From the NCBI GenBank assembly GCA_002306945.1, contig DBTH01000051.1:1-7412 (forward strand): 7,412 bases of DNA. The letters run 5' to 3'. A program made the translations under genes and the position numbers. This DNA is from Methylacidiphilaceae bacterium UBA1321 (GTDB lineage: Bacteria; Verrucomicrobiota; Verrucomicrobiia; Methylacidiphilales; UBA1321). The notes beneath the pieces are model-generated. The model made no database searches and was not told the DNA's origin. It saw nothing but the letters and a program-made list of their open reading frames with translations. Positions 1-5,691 of this stretch are shown one piece after another; within the stretch, counting starts at the first letter, position 1, and each line of letters starts with the position of its first letter.

Positions 1-862
1 AGAAGAGGAGAGTGAGGGCGATGCGGTGGTTGGCGGCGAGCACTCCAGTGATATTGGGCGTCAGGTTGCTCAATGTGCGTACGGCGGCGCGCACGACGGT
101 CGGGTTGTGGCCGGAACCGGGGAAAACGAGTCGCTCGACGTGGCAATTGCGCGCCTGAAGAAATTCCGAGAACGCTTTCCATCGCAGATCGGTCGAGGGG
201 CAGGGATAGGAATCGACCATGGCGAGGTGGCGGTGTCCGAGGGAGTGGAGGTGGTTGGCGGCCAGTTCGGCGCCGGAGGCGTGGTCGCCGCGGACGCAGG
301 AGAAATGCGAGCCGGTGACTTCCTGGTCGAGAATGACGCCCGGCAGGCCGGTGGGTACGAAACGCTCCAGAAACTCCAGGTTGTAATTCTGGAATTCCTC
401 CAGGCTGGCGGCATTGCTTGGAATGTAAATCAGACCAGCCACTCCAGCTTTGCGGAGTTGGTCAAAGTAGAGATGAATCCGGTCTGGATGACCGTCGAGA
501 TGGCGAACCAGAATGTTGAAGCCAGCTTCCGAGCATTGCTTCTCGATGGAACGAATGACGCGACCGAAAAATTGCTCGTCCAGCTGCGGAACGATGATGC
601 CGATGAGGTCGAGTTTTTTGACGGCGGGTGTTTGATTCGAGGAGGTCTTGAATGTACCGCGTCCGACGTGTGAGGAGATGAGGCCTTCGTCGGAGAGATT
701 GTTCAGGGCCCGGGTGACCGTGGCCATGCTGACGTGGCTGTCCCGCATCAAGTCACGGATTGGCGGCAGCTTCTGACCTTCCGGGATCGACGCGATCAGT
801 TTGCGCAACTCTTCTTCCAAGAGGGCGTATTTGGGGGATTTGCTCTTCGAATTACCTGCCAT
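1..862 (-). CDS. GntR-type transcriptional regulator with LacI-type sensor domain (C-terminus off window)
   Basis: The frame stays open on the minus strand from an ATG at 862-860 to the left edge, giving 287 codons. The N-terminus (residues about 10-75) is a GntR winged helix-turn-helix: LPPIRDLMRDSHVSMATVTR, then ALNNLSDEGLISSHVGRGTF, where the GRGTF wing is typical. Residues from about 83 (KLDLIGIIVPQLDE) onward read as a periplasmic-binding-protein-like LacI/GalR sensor, with GLIYIPSN, PGVILDQ, the DH-SG-AELAANHLHSLGHR block and AMVDSYP. The family binds an operator as a dimer and responds to a sugar or sugar phosphate in the cytoplasm. Full-length relatives are about 350-370 residues, so roughly 70-80 are missing. 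No in-frame ATG lies close upstream and no clear Shine-Dalgarno precedes the start. It lies 80 bp downstream of the CBM9-like gene on the same strand, so read-through is possible. The family call is strong; the effector is unknown. Confidence 0.93.
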   Translation of the reverse strand, partial: MAGNSKSKSPKYALLEEELRKLIASIPEGQKLPPIRDLMRDSHVSMATVTRALNNLSDEGLISSHVGRGTFKTSSNQTPAVKKLDLIGIIVPQLDEQFFGRVIRSIEKQCSEAGFNILVRHLDGHPDRIHLYFDQLRKAGVAGLIYIPSNAASLEEFQNYNLEFLERFVPTGLPGVILDQEVTGSHFSCVRGDHASGAELAANHLHSLGHRHLAMVDSYPCPSTDLRWKAFSEFLQARNCHVERLVFPGSGHNPTVVRAAVRTLSNLTPNITGVLAANHRIALTLLF

Positions 863-872
863 ATCGATATTT

Positions 873-923
873 GTGGCAATGTAGCGGAACTTTTCATCAC
901 TTGCAATTCCGCTGTTTTGCCAC
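873..923. promoter_or_regulatory. Interrupted 17-bp dyad upstream of the regulator (possible autoregulatory operator or stem-loop)
   Basis: The left arm GTGGCAATGTAGCGGAA (873-889) and the reverse complement of the right arm, GTGGCAAAACAGCGGAA (923-907), match at 14 of 17 positions around one centre (898) with a 17-nt spacer. The six outer and six inner base pairs are perfect and the mismatches sit in the middle. The dyad covers the predicted -35/-10 of the regulator. In RNA it could form a long hairpin after the CBM9-like gene, but no U-run follows, so an operator or attenuator fits better than a simple terminator. Confidence 0.5.
878..906 (-). promoter_or_regulatory. Candidate sigma70-type promoter of the regulator gene
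   Basis: Reading the minus strand, TTGCAA (906-901) and TACATT (883-878) are separated by 17 nt, each matching 4 of 6 consensus bases. A start near 871 would leave a leader of only about 9 nt before the ATG at 862, which agrees with the absence of a Shine-Dalgarno. The prediction rests on weak consensus matches only. Confidence 0.35.
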
Positions 924-942
924 GTTTCTGCAGGCAGGGCGA

Positions 943-1752
943 TCAGGGCGCCGGTGGATCGAAAATCAGCCAGCCGTAACCGGCCGGGTTAGTCGGAGTA
1001 TGGAAGCGGGATTGGGGGTCTGACCAGATGCTGAGGGCGCGGCCTTGTTTGCCATAATCGTACCGGGAGAAATTCCCGCGCAGGCGCGACGGGGCTTTCC
1101 CGTCGGGAAGGAGGCGCTTGAGATCGGACCACGGGATGGCCAGTTCGATGACGTATCCGACAAAGCCATCGGTTCTTTCCCCCGCTGCGTAATGGCGCGA
1201 GACGAGTCGAAGGTGTCTCGGTTCCCAACCGACATTGATGAACTCGTCTGCCCGGAGCCGGTAATCGAGAAGATCGCCACGGGCGTTGATTTCAAAGCCG
1301 ACCGATTCGATGATCTGCTGAACAGGGGGAGCGAGGAATAACTCGACGCAATCATCCATGTGGACGTACAGGTCGTCGTGCTGGCGAACCGTCTGCCGGA
1401 TGTCGGTGTCCCATGCCTGGAACTGGACGTAGAGGCAGTTGGCGTCGTGGAGGAGACGGATCGTGGTTTTTTCCACCGTGAACTCCGGGTCGGATGTCAG
1501 GCGGGAAAGTTCGACGGGTGTGGTTTTTCCCCAAGAAGGATTGTCCAGATTTCCGTCGGTGAGGGGGGCTGTGGAGGTGAAGGGAACATGCAGTTGAGGG
1601 GAACCGCTGCGGTCGTCCGCAGACTGGATTCTTTTGGACGTCAGAATCAGGCCGAAAATAGAGAGAAAGAGCAGGACGGACAGAATCCAGACGATGCCCC
1701 TGCGAAAGCAGTTCCAGGACGGTAAGCGCATGATGGATTCCAAAAGGCCCAT
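943..1752 (-). CDS. Membrane-anchored CBM9/DOMON-like carbohydrate-binding protein
   Basis: The protein has 269 residues from ATG 1752. An in-frame GTG lies one codon earlier and another ATG at 1731, which begins MRLPSW and gives a tidier signal anchor. Residues about 19-39 (GIVWILSVLLFLSIFGLILT) form one hydrophobic segment after a basic stretch, predicting an N-terminal anchor or signal peptide with the rest exported. Residues about 64-267 match the CBM9-like/DOMON-type beta-sandwich: LTDGNLDNPSW at the start, then LYVQFQAWDTD, DDCVELFLAP, GYVIELAIPW and the closing FHTPTNPAGYGWLIF. Such domains bind sugars and occur on secreted glycan-processing proteins, but no catalytic domain is attached here. 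The start overlaps the stop of the upstream gene (TGATG, 1754-1750), implying translational coupling with the secreted CBM4/9-like gene. The fold assignment is good; the ligand is unknown. Confidence 0.85.
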   Translation of the reverse strand: MGLLESIMRLPSWNCFRRGIVWILSVLLFLSIFGLILTSKRIQSADDRSGSPQLHVPFTSTAPLTDGNLDNPSWGKTTPVELSRLTSDPEFTVEKTTIRLLHDANCLYVQFQAWDTDIRQTVRQHDDLYVHMDDCVELFLAPPVQQIIESVGFEINARGDLLDYRLRADEFINVGWEPRHLRLVSRHYAAGERTDGFVGYVIELAIPWSDLKRLLPDGKAPSRLRGNFSRYDYGKQGRALSIWSDPQSRFHTPTNPAGYGWLIFDPPAP

Positions 1753-2345
1753 CACGGTTCTACGACCTGGAGGGAAATATCGTCAAGCCACACTTCGGGC
1801 ACGTTGAAAGGAAGAACGACGCTGACGGTGATGTTCTTGATTCCCTTCGGAGCTTTCCAGATGAAATCGACTGTCTGCCAGTCGTTGAGAATGGGGGAGA
1901 ATTTGCCGTGCGGGTCGACTTCCCATTTCTGCGTTCCATCGGTATAGGTGACATTGATCGAGAGAGCCAGATAGGCGTCGGCCTTGATAAGCGGAGCGTT
2001 CTTGTGGAGTTTCAACGCTCCCTTGATATGGAGGGAGCTTCCTTCCGGGATATTCGACTTGAGGGGGAAGCGACCCCAGAGGCAATACGTTTTCGTCGGA
2101 GAATTGTTTTCCTGTGGAGGGACGGTGATCTTGAGGGAAGCGGAGCCGCTTTTGGCGGTGGCTGAATCGATTTCGAGAGTCGGGTAGGAGGATTTGTCGA
2201 CCGGAGCATCGCACTTGATTTCCCACCCGCGATCCAGCGGAGAAGATTCAAAGCCCCCATCCGGGACGAGATTCTTTCCAGAGTCCTGGGCAAACGCCGT
2301 GACGACAGTAGCCAACAGAGTGGGGAGAATACGGGAGAAAATCAT
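1752..2345 (-). CDS. Secreted CBM4/9-like (jelly-roll) carbohydrate-binding protein
   Basis: The protein has 197 residues. Residues 1-19 (MIFSRILPTLLATVVTAFA, then QDS) are a short signal peptide with an AFA-type cleavage site. The mature part is one jelly-roll domain: it opens with NLVPDGGFESSPLDRGWEI, the typical start of CBM4/9/22-type modules, contains SGSASLKITV, and ends NVPEVWLDDISLQVVE, the usual closing strand with a metal-site Asp. No catalytic domain is present, so the likely role is binding glycan in the periplasm or at the surface. It is the first gene of the leftward group and overlaps the CBM9-like gene by one base through TGATG. No Shine-Dalgarno is visible before the ATG at 2345 (the upstream reads CATATTAAAAC), suggesting a leaderless or weakly initiated message. 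The family is inferred from motif and topology, and the ligand is unknown. Confidence 0.85.
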   Translation of the reverse strand: MIFSRILPTLLATVVTAFAQDSGKNLVPDGGFESSPLDRGWEIKCDAPVDKSSYPTLEIDSATAKSGSASLKITVPPQENNSPTKTYCLWGRFPLKSNIPEGSSLHIKGALKLHKNAPLIKADAYLALSINVTYTDGTQKWEVDPHGKFSPILNDWQTVDFIWKAPKGIKNITVSVVLPFNVPEVWLDDISLQVVEP

Positions 2346-2350
2346 GTTTT

Positions 2351-2378
2351 AATATGTATCGAATCAATTCAAAGTCAA
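2351..2378 (-). promoter_or_regulatory. Candidate promoter of the leftward CBM operon
   Basis: On the minus strand, TTGACT (2378-2373, 5 of 6) is followed after 16 nt by CATATT (2356-2351, 4 of 6). The start site would lie almost at the ATG (2345), in line with the missing Shine-Dalgarno. The -10 is weak, so the exact position is uncertain. Confidence 0.35.
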
Positions 2379-2441
2379 GACGAATAATACGACCGTAGAG
2401 TGTAAAATTAAAGTACTTATAGCTCTAAAGAAAAACAATCT

Positions 2442-2458
2442 ATACAATAATATTGTAT
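2442..2458. promoter_or_regulatory. Perfect 17-bp palindrome, candidate operator
   Basis: ATACAATA-A-TATTGTAT has 8-bp perfect arms around a single base at 2450. It lies 11 bp upstream of the TTGACA of the rightward promoter and about 75-90 bp upstream of the leftward promoter. That places it well for a dimeric regulator acting on one or both divergent units. The adjacent GntR/LacI protein is an obvious but unproven candidate. The AT-rich background makes some palindromes expected by chance, though a perfect 17-mer is less so. Confidence 0.5.
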
Positions 2459-2469
2459 CGAGATAAATG

Positions 2470-2497
2470 TTGACAGGTAAAGCTGGAAGTGAATAAT
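2470..2497 (+). promoter_or_regulatory. Near-consensus sigma70-type promoter overlapping the PEP-CTERM gene start
   Basis: TTGACA (2470-2475, 6 of 6) and AATAAT (2492-2497, 5 of 6) are spaced 16 nt apart. Transcription would begin near 2504, downstream of the ATG at 2496 and upstream of the ATG at 2529. If this promoter is used, translation must begin at 2523 or 2529. Confidence 0.45.
2485..2489 (+). promoter_or_regulatory. Shine-Dalgarno-like GGAAG before ATG 2496
   Basis: GGAAG lies 6 nt before the ATG at 2496, a good spacing. It supports the longer start of the PEP-CTERM protein, in competition with the overlapping promoter model. Confidence 0.5.
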
Positions 2498-4607
2498 GGC
2501 AATTGTAACCACCACCACCGAAATGCTTATGAAAACAAAATTCTTCTGGGTTGTATTTGGGCTGTATTGCGGTCTTTTATCATTGCTGCCTGGAGTTCAG
2601 GCGAAAACGGTGTATTGGCAGGGGGCTTATCCCAGCGCCACCTGGGATACGACCTCGACTTACTGGAATACCGTCGATAATACGGCTCCGAATACGACCT
2701 TCTCGACTGGTGATGACGTCGTTTTCGGAAAGTATAATTGGTATAGCACGACATCAAAGAGCGCCACGGTCGATTTGAGCGGCGGTTCGGTCGCGGCGAA
2801 TTCGATTACGTTCAACATCCCGAGCGGCACATCGGGCATTCAATACACGATCCAGAACGGAACGATCAATTTGAGCAGTAGCGGAACCAGTCTTTCCAAG
2901 ACGGGGGTGCGTGGGGATACGGATACGATCAGCGCGGCAATTGTCCTGGGAGCTTCGACGACCTGGGATGTTCAGGTTGGCCTGGTCAAAATCACCGGAC
3001 AGGTAAGCGGTAGCGGCTACAACATTACGAAGACGGGAAGCGGTGCGATTGAATTGTCCGGTTCGTCTTCCAATACCTACGGAAATCTCACGATTGCGGC
3101 AGGCACGGTATCGAGTGCCATGACGACGGGTAACTACGCTTTTGGCGGAGACCTGATCATCGGCGATGGTAGCGGGGCCGCGGCGAGTGCCGGTTGGTAC
3201 AGCACGGGTACGGGTGGCAACGGCTACCAGCAATTGGCTGGGAAAAATGTGACGATCAACAGTGATGGTGTGTTTTATCTGGGTACGGGTGGCACGAACA
3301 AGATTGCTACCCTGACTCTGGCGGGTGGTTATGTTGTGGCTTCGTCCGGAACCCAATACTTGAACACAACCAAGATTATCGTTACGGCCGATACGACTCA
3401 AAGCCAGTCGAGCGTGGGGGCGATTTATCTGGGTGATAGCAGCGGTCGAACCGAAATTGCTATCAATAGCGCGGTGACATTGACGGTTGGAAACGTGCTG
3501 GCAACCGATTCCATACTGAAAACCGGAGACGGAACTTTGGTTTTGAGCGCTGCCAATACGTTCAATAATACGACGATCTCCACTCTGATACGCGCCGGAA
3601 CAGTGCGCGTGCTCACTTCGTCAGTCGATTTGTCCGCAGGCGCCCTCGGGCAGAACACGACCAATACGGCCAGCCGTATTGTTGCTTTGGGCGATTCGAG
3701 CAGTGGAACGTCCGCGATCTCCTTGTTGAACGGTGCGAGTGGAATTACAACCCAGCGCCAGATTAGCGTCTCGTCCTCCGGAACCGGAACGGTCACGATC
3801 GGTGGCGATCATACCAGCGGAGTGTCGACCTTCTCGGCCTACACGGGATCGAGCTCGGTGGTGTTGGGCCGCAGTGCGAATCTACAGGCTGCCACAGGCG
3901 GAACGGTGGTTTTCGCTAATTCGATTACAGGAACCGGCGGCGTGACCAAGGTGGGTGGTGGTACGGTGATTTACACCGCTTCCAATACCTATTCGGGAAC
4001 GACCGACATCAAGGAAGGTACATTGGCCTTGAGCGGAAGCGGTACGCTCGGTTCGAGCGCGGTCACGTTGCGTTCGGGTGCGACCTTTGACATCACGAGC
4101 TTGTCGGCTTCCACTTATACCATTACCCAGACCTTCAGTGGTGCGGGAGCCGTGGCGGCGACCGGCAAGACTCTTCAACTCGGGAGTGTGGTTTATGTGG
4201 GAGGAGATTCGGCTAACGGTTTGCTAAGCGTCACCGGTGGCTTGACGCTGCAGGTTGCCGCCATCACCTACTTCGAACTCGACGGGACGGGTCGTGGAAC
4301 GAGTTTCGATGCGATTGATGTCAGCGGATTGCTGACTCTCGACGGAACGATTGTAGTGACCGGGTCGGGATTTACCACTGGTGACAGCTATCAGCTATTG
4401 AGCTGGGGTTCGATCGATTCCAGCAGTTTCAACTTGCTGACGGATTTGATCCTGCCGACGCTCTCGAATGGTTTGGAATGGAATACCACGAACCTCCTGA
4501 CGACAGGGACAATTTCCGTTGTGCCCGAGCCTTCGACCTATGCGCTGCTGGTTTTTTCGTTCCTGTCCCTCATGTGGGGACGCAAGCTACGCCGCAGGGA
4601 AGTTTAA
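2496..4607 (+). CDS. PEP-CTERM surface protein with autotransporter-associated beta-strand repeats
   Basis: The protein has 703 residues from ATG 2496 (GGAAG upstream), or 692 from ATG 2529, which begins MKTKFFWVV and gives a more canonical signal peptide. The hydrophobic run 15-33 ends in VQA, with cleavage expected before Lys37. The mature chain is rich in Gly, Ser and Thr and built of short beta-strands. At least three units match the autotransporter-associated beta-strand repeat (K-x-G-x-G-T-x-x-L-s-x-x-N-T-Y-x-G-x-T-x-I-x-x-G-T-L), near residues 177-206, 340-373 and 483-515, predicting an extended beta-helical stalk. The C-terminus is a complete PEP-CTERM signal: VPEPS (676-680), a hydrophobic segment (681-694) and a basic tail GRKLRRREV. 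In known systems an exosortase processes this signal for surface or extracellular matrix delivery. No exosortase gene lies in the window and there is no beta-barrel, so this is not a classical autotransporter. The binding or structural role is unknown. Confidence 0.95.
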   Translation: MAIVTTTTEMLMKTKFFWVVFGLYCGLLSLLPGVQAKTVYWQGAYPSATWDTTSTYWNTVDNTAPNTTFSTGDDVVFGKYNWYSTTSKSATVDLSGGSVAANSITFNIPSGTSGIQYTIQNGTINLSSSGTSLSKTGVRGDTDTISAAIVLGASTTWDVQVGLVKITGQVSGSGYNITKTGSGAIELSGSSSNTYGNLTIAAGTVSSAMTTGNYAFGGDLIIGDGSGAAASAGWYSTGTGGNGYQQLAGKNVTINSDGVFYLGTGGTNKIATLTLAGGYVVASSGTQYLNTTKIIVTADTTQSQSSVGAIYLGDSSGRTEIAINSAVTLTVGNVLATDSILKTGDGTLVLSAANTFNNTTISTLIRAGTVRVLTSSVDLSAGALGQNTTNTASRIVALGDSSSGTSAISLLNGASGITTQRQISVSSSGTGTVTIGGDHTSGVSTFSAYTGSSSVVLGRSANLQAATGGTVVFANSITGTGGVTKVGGGTVIYTASNTYSGTTDIKEGTLALSGSGTLGSSAVTLRSGATFDITSLSASTYTITQTFSGAGAVAATGKTLQLGSVVYVGGDSANGLLSVTGGLTLQVAAITYFELDGTGRGTSFDAIDVSGLLTLDGTIVVTGSGFTTGDSYQLLSWGSIDSSSFNLLTDLILPTLSNGLEWNTTNLLTTGTISVVPEPSTYALLVFSFLSLMWGRKLRRREV
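3024..3113 (+). repeat. Autotransporter-associated beta-strand repeat unit 1
   Basis: Encodes residues 177-206 of the PEP-CTERM protein. It begins ITKTGSGAIELSGSSSNTYG and ends in an AAGTV strand. The unit is degenerate but matches the family pattern of KxGxG, NTYG and the closing GTV. Confidence 0.75.
3513..3614 (+). repeat. Autotransporter-associated beta-strand repeat unit 2
   Basis: Encodes residues 340-373. It begins ILKTGDGTLVLSAANTFNNT and ends RAGTVRVL. The spacing of KTGDGT, ANTF and AGTV follows the family pattern, with a few extra residues before AGTV. Confidence 0.8.
3942..4040 (+). repeat. Autotransporter-associated beta-strand repeat unit 3
   Basis: Encodes residues 483-515. 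It begins VTKVGGGTVIYTASNTYSGT and ends DIKEGTLALSGS. This is the closest match of the three to the family consensus. Confidence 0.88.
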
Positions 4608-4645
4608 ACAAAGAGCAATCCGCATTTTGGAATCCGACTGGACGT

Positions 4646-4672
4646 GCGCGGGAAAATCTGTTTCTCGTGCGC
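4646..4672 (+). terminator. Weak hairpin downstream of the PEP-CTERM gene
   Basis: GCGC (4646-4649) plus GGGAAA (4650-4655) can pair with TTTCTC (4661-4666, one G-U pair) plus GCGC (4669-4672) across a 5-nt loop and a 2-nt bulge. It starts 39 bp after the stop codon. No U-run follows, so intrinsic termination is doubtful. Confidence 0.25.
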
Positions 4673-4755
4673 CCCAAGATAGAGATCTGAACAGCAACAC
4701 AGACATGCCAAAAAAAGATGGTATAGTGATTTTGATTAATATTTCCACTTACTTT

Positions 4756-4779
4756 TATAGAGTTTTAAATAATTCTATA
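4756..4779. promoter_or_regulatory. AT-rich imperfect dyad
   Basis: TATAGA (4756-4761) and TCTATA (4774-4779) are perfect 6-bp arms around a 12-bp AT-rich core that is itself partly symmetric. It could be a protein-binding site or chance in AT-rich DNA. Confidence 0.25.
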
Positions 4780-4847
4780 GGCTGTCTTGGCCGAACTTCT
4801 TTATCGACGGCAATGAGATCTCTTGTGAACGTGAGGACTGCAGCAGG

Positions 4848-4974
4848 GATTGACACACCCCCGCACTTCGTGTCGGCCCCTCTTGATAGAGGGGATTCCT
4901 GCTATCGAAACTTTCAGATGCGAAAGTCCCCTCTATGAAGAGGGGTGGCGCGTGAGCGCCGGGGTGTGTCAATC
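4848..4974. repeat. 127-bp palindromic, hairpin-rich element (MITE-like or dispersed intergenic repeat)
   Basis: The ends are perfect 14-bp inverted repeats, GATTGACACACCCC (4848-4861) and its reverse complement (4961-4974). Just inside, each half has a GC-rich mini-hairpin: CCGCAC/GTG-T-CGG (4861-4876) on the left and GGCGC-GTGA-GCGCC (4947-4960) on the right. Next comes a 6-bp hairpin in each half, CCCCTC-TTGATA-GAGGGG (4877-4894) and CCCCTC-TATGAA-GAGGGG (4928-4945). A sixth pairing, ACTTTC-AGATGC-GAAAGT (4910-4927), fills the centre. The halves also pair with each other as one long palindrome. No open reading frame of its own and no clear target-site duplication is seen. The structure fits a non-autonomous mobile or REP-like element; a role as bidirectional terminator between the flanking units is also possible. 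Confidence 0.75.
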
Positions 4975-5024
4975 TTCACCAAAGTTCTAACGGCCACGGT
5001 TTTACTTAATACGCTCAAGTAGAA

Positions 5025-5678
5025 ATGATAAGAGAAATCACTATACCGCTCATTTACATTGTCGGCGATAGCATTTCAATGCACTACGGGCCGTTCCTTG
5101 AATTCTATACGCAGGGACGTTTCCGGATCATGCGTCGCAAAGGGGATGCGGTGGCGATGCAGAATCTCGATATTGCGCAAGGGGCCAATTGCGGGGATTC
5201 GCGCCATGTCCTGGAATTTTTAGAGGCGCGGTTGAAGCTGGGCGATTTCCAGCCCGACTTGTTGCTGCTCAATTGCGGCCTGCATGACATCAAGCGTGAT
5301 TTGGCGAACGGGGCGATTCAGGTGCCTGAGGAGGAGTATGCCGGGAATCTGCAGAGGATAGTCGATTTGTTCCGGTCTCACTCCTTGCCCTTCGCCTGGA
5401 TGCGCACAACGCATTGCGTCGATGAGATTCACAACGTCAAACATGCCCCGCCGGATTTTCGCCGTTATGCGGCGGACAATGAACGCTACAATCAACTGGC
5501 TGACCGGGTGATGACAGCGGCGGGCGTTCCGATGATCGATCTCAACGGGTTTACGCGCCGTTTGGGAAGCGATGAAGAACTTTTTTGTGATCACGTCCAT
5601 TTTCAGGAACCCGCACGAAAACTTCAGGCGGCGTTTATCGCGGGATGGTTGTCATCCTGGGAGCAAAAGAATCATTAA
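5025..5678 (+). CDS. SGNH/GDSL-family hydrolase (probable carbohydrate esterase)
   Basis: The protein has 217 residues, normal for a single-domain SGNH hydrolase. Block I is YIVGDSIS (11-18), with Ser16 the expected nucleophile. Block II lies in GANCGDSRHVLEFL (53-66) and supplies the oxyanion Gly. Block III is LLNCGLHD (81-88), with Asn83. Block V is CDHVHF (188-193), giving Asp189 and His192 of the catalytic triad. All four signature blocks are present, so it should be active as an esterase or deacetylase. Relatives often remove acetyl groups from plant or algal polysaccharides, but the substrate cannot be read here. There is no signal peptide: the first strand leads straight into the catalytic motif, so it is probably cytoplasmic. 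No strong Shine-Dalgarno precedes the ATG (AAGTAGAA). The stop is 25 bp before the beta-helix gene, which indicates one operon. Confidence 0.93.
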   Translation: MIREITIPLIYIVGDSISMHYGPFLEFYTQGRFRIMRRKGDAVAMQNLDIAQGANCGDSRHVLEFLEARLKLGDFQPDLLLLNCGLHDIKRDLANGAIQVPEEEYAGNLQRIVDLFRSHSLPFAWMRTTHCVDEIHNVKHAPPDFRRYAADNERYNQLADRVMTAAGVPMIDLNGFTRRLGSDEELFCDHVHFQEPARKLQAAFIAGWLSSWEQKNH

Positions 5679-5691
5679 CAGACTATTGAAA

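Larger units (their letters stand above)
2346..2495. other. AT-rich divergent intergenic region
   Basis: These 150 bp separate the leftward CBM4/9-like gene from the rightward PEP-CTERM gene and are much more AT-rich than the flanking genes. The region holds candidate promoters in both directions and a perfect palindrome. The octamer TGTATCGA also occurs twice on the plus strand, at 2355-2362 and 2454-2461. Confidence 0.8.
4608..5024. other. Intergenic region without a convincing gene
   Basis: The 417 bp between the PEP-CTERM gene and the SGNH operon contain a possible GC-rich hairpin (4646-4672), an AT-rich stretch with a dyad (about 4700-4785) and a 127-bp palindromic element (4848-4974). 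The last 50 bp before ATG 5025 should hold the promoter of the SGNH operon, but only poor consensus matches are visible (for example TTCTAA at 4985 and TTAATA at 5006). Open frames crossing the region look like artefacts. Confidence 0.8.

Noticed and set aside
26..673. Plus-strand open frame of 215 codons
   Set aside because: It is antisense to the GntR/LacI-type regulator, whose minus-strand frame carries clear helix-turn-helix and sensor motifs. The plus-strand translation shows no recognisable domain.
2508..2519. ACC trinucleotide run near the start of the PEP-CTERM gene
   Set aside because: Four units are too short to call a functional microsatellite, and a change by whole units would not shift the frame.
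2754..3401. Minus-strand open frame of 215 codons
   Set aside because: It is antisense to the repeat-rich PEP-CTERM gene. The biased Gly/Ser/Thr codons of the sense strand generate a long spurious frame.
4850..4855. TTGACA within the terminal repeat as a -35 element
   Set aside because: Both copies point inward, no -10-like sequence follows at suitable spacing, and the motif is explained by the inverted terminus.
4519..4938. Plus-strand open frame of 139 codons running from the PEP-CTERM gene into the intergenic region
   Set aside because: It starts out of frame inside the PEP-CTERM tail, runs through the palindromic element, has no Shine-Dalgarno and no recognisable domain.
4775..4972. Minus-strand open frame of 65 codons in the intergenic region
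   Set aside because: Its codons lie mostly inside the 127-bp palindromic element. Peptides of the PPLFIEGTF/NPLYQEGP type are produced by translating such repeats and are not evidence of a gene.
4848..4974. CRISPR array or tRNA/structured RNA gene
   Set aside because: The hairpins are arranged as one palindrome with inverted, not direct, repeats. There is no regular spacer, and no tRNA-like cloverleaf or acceptor end is seen.
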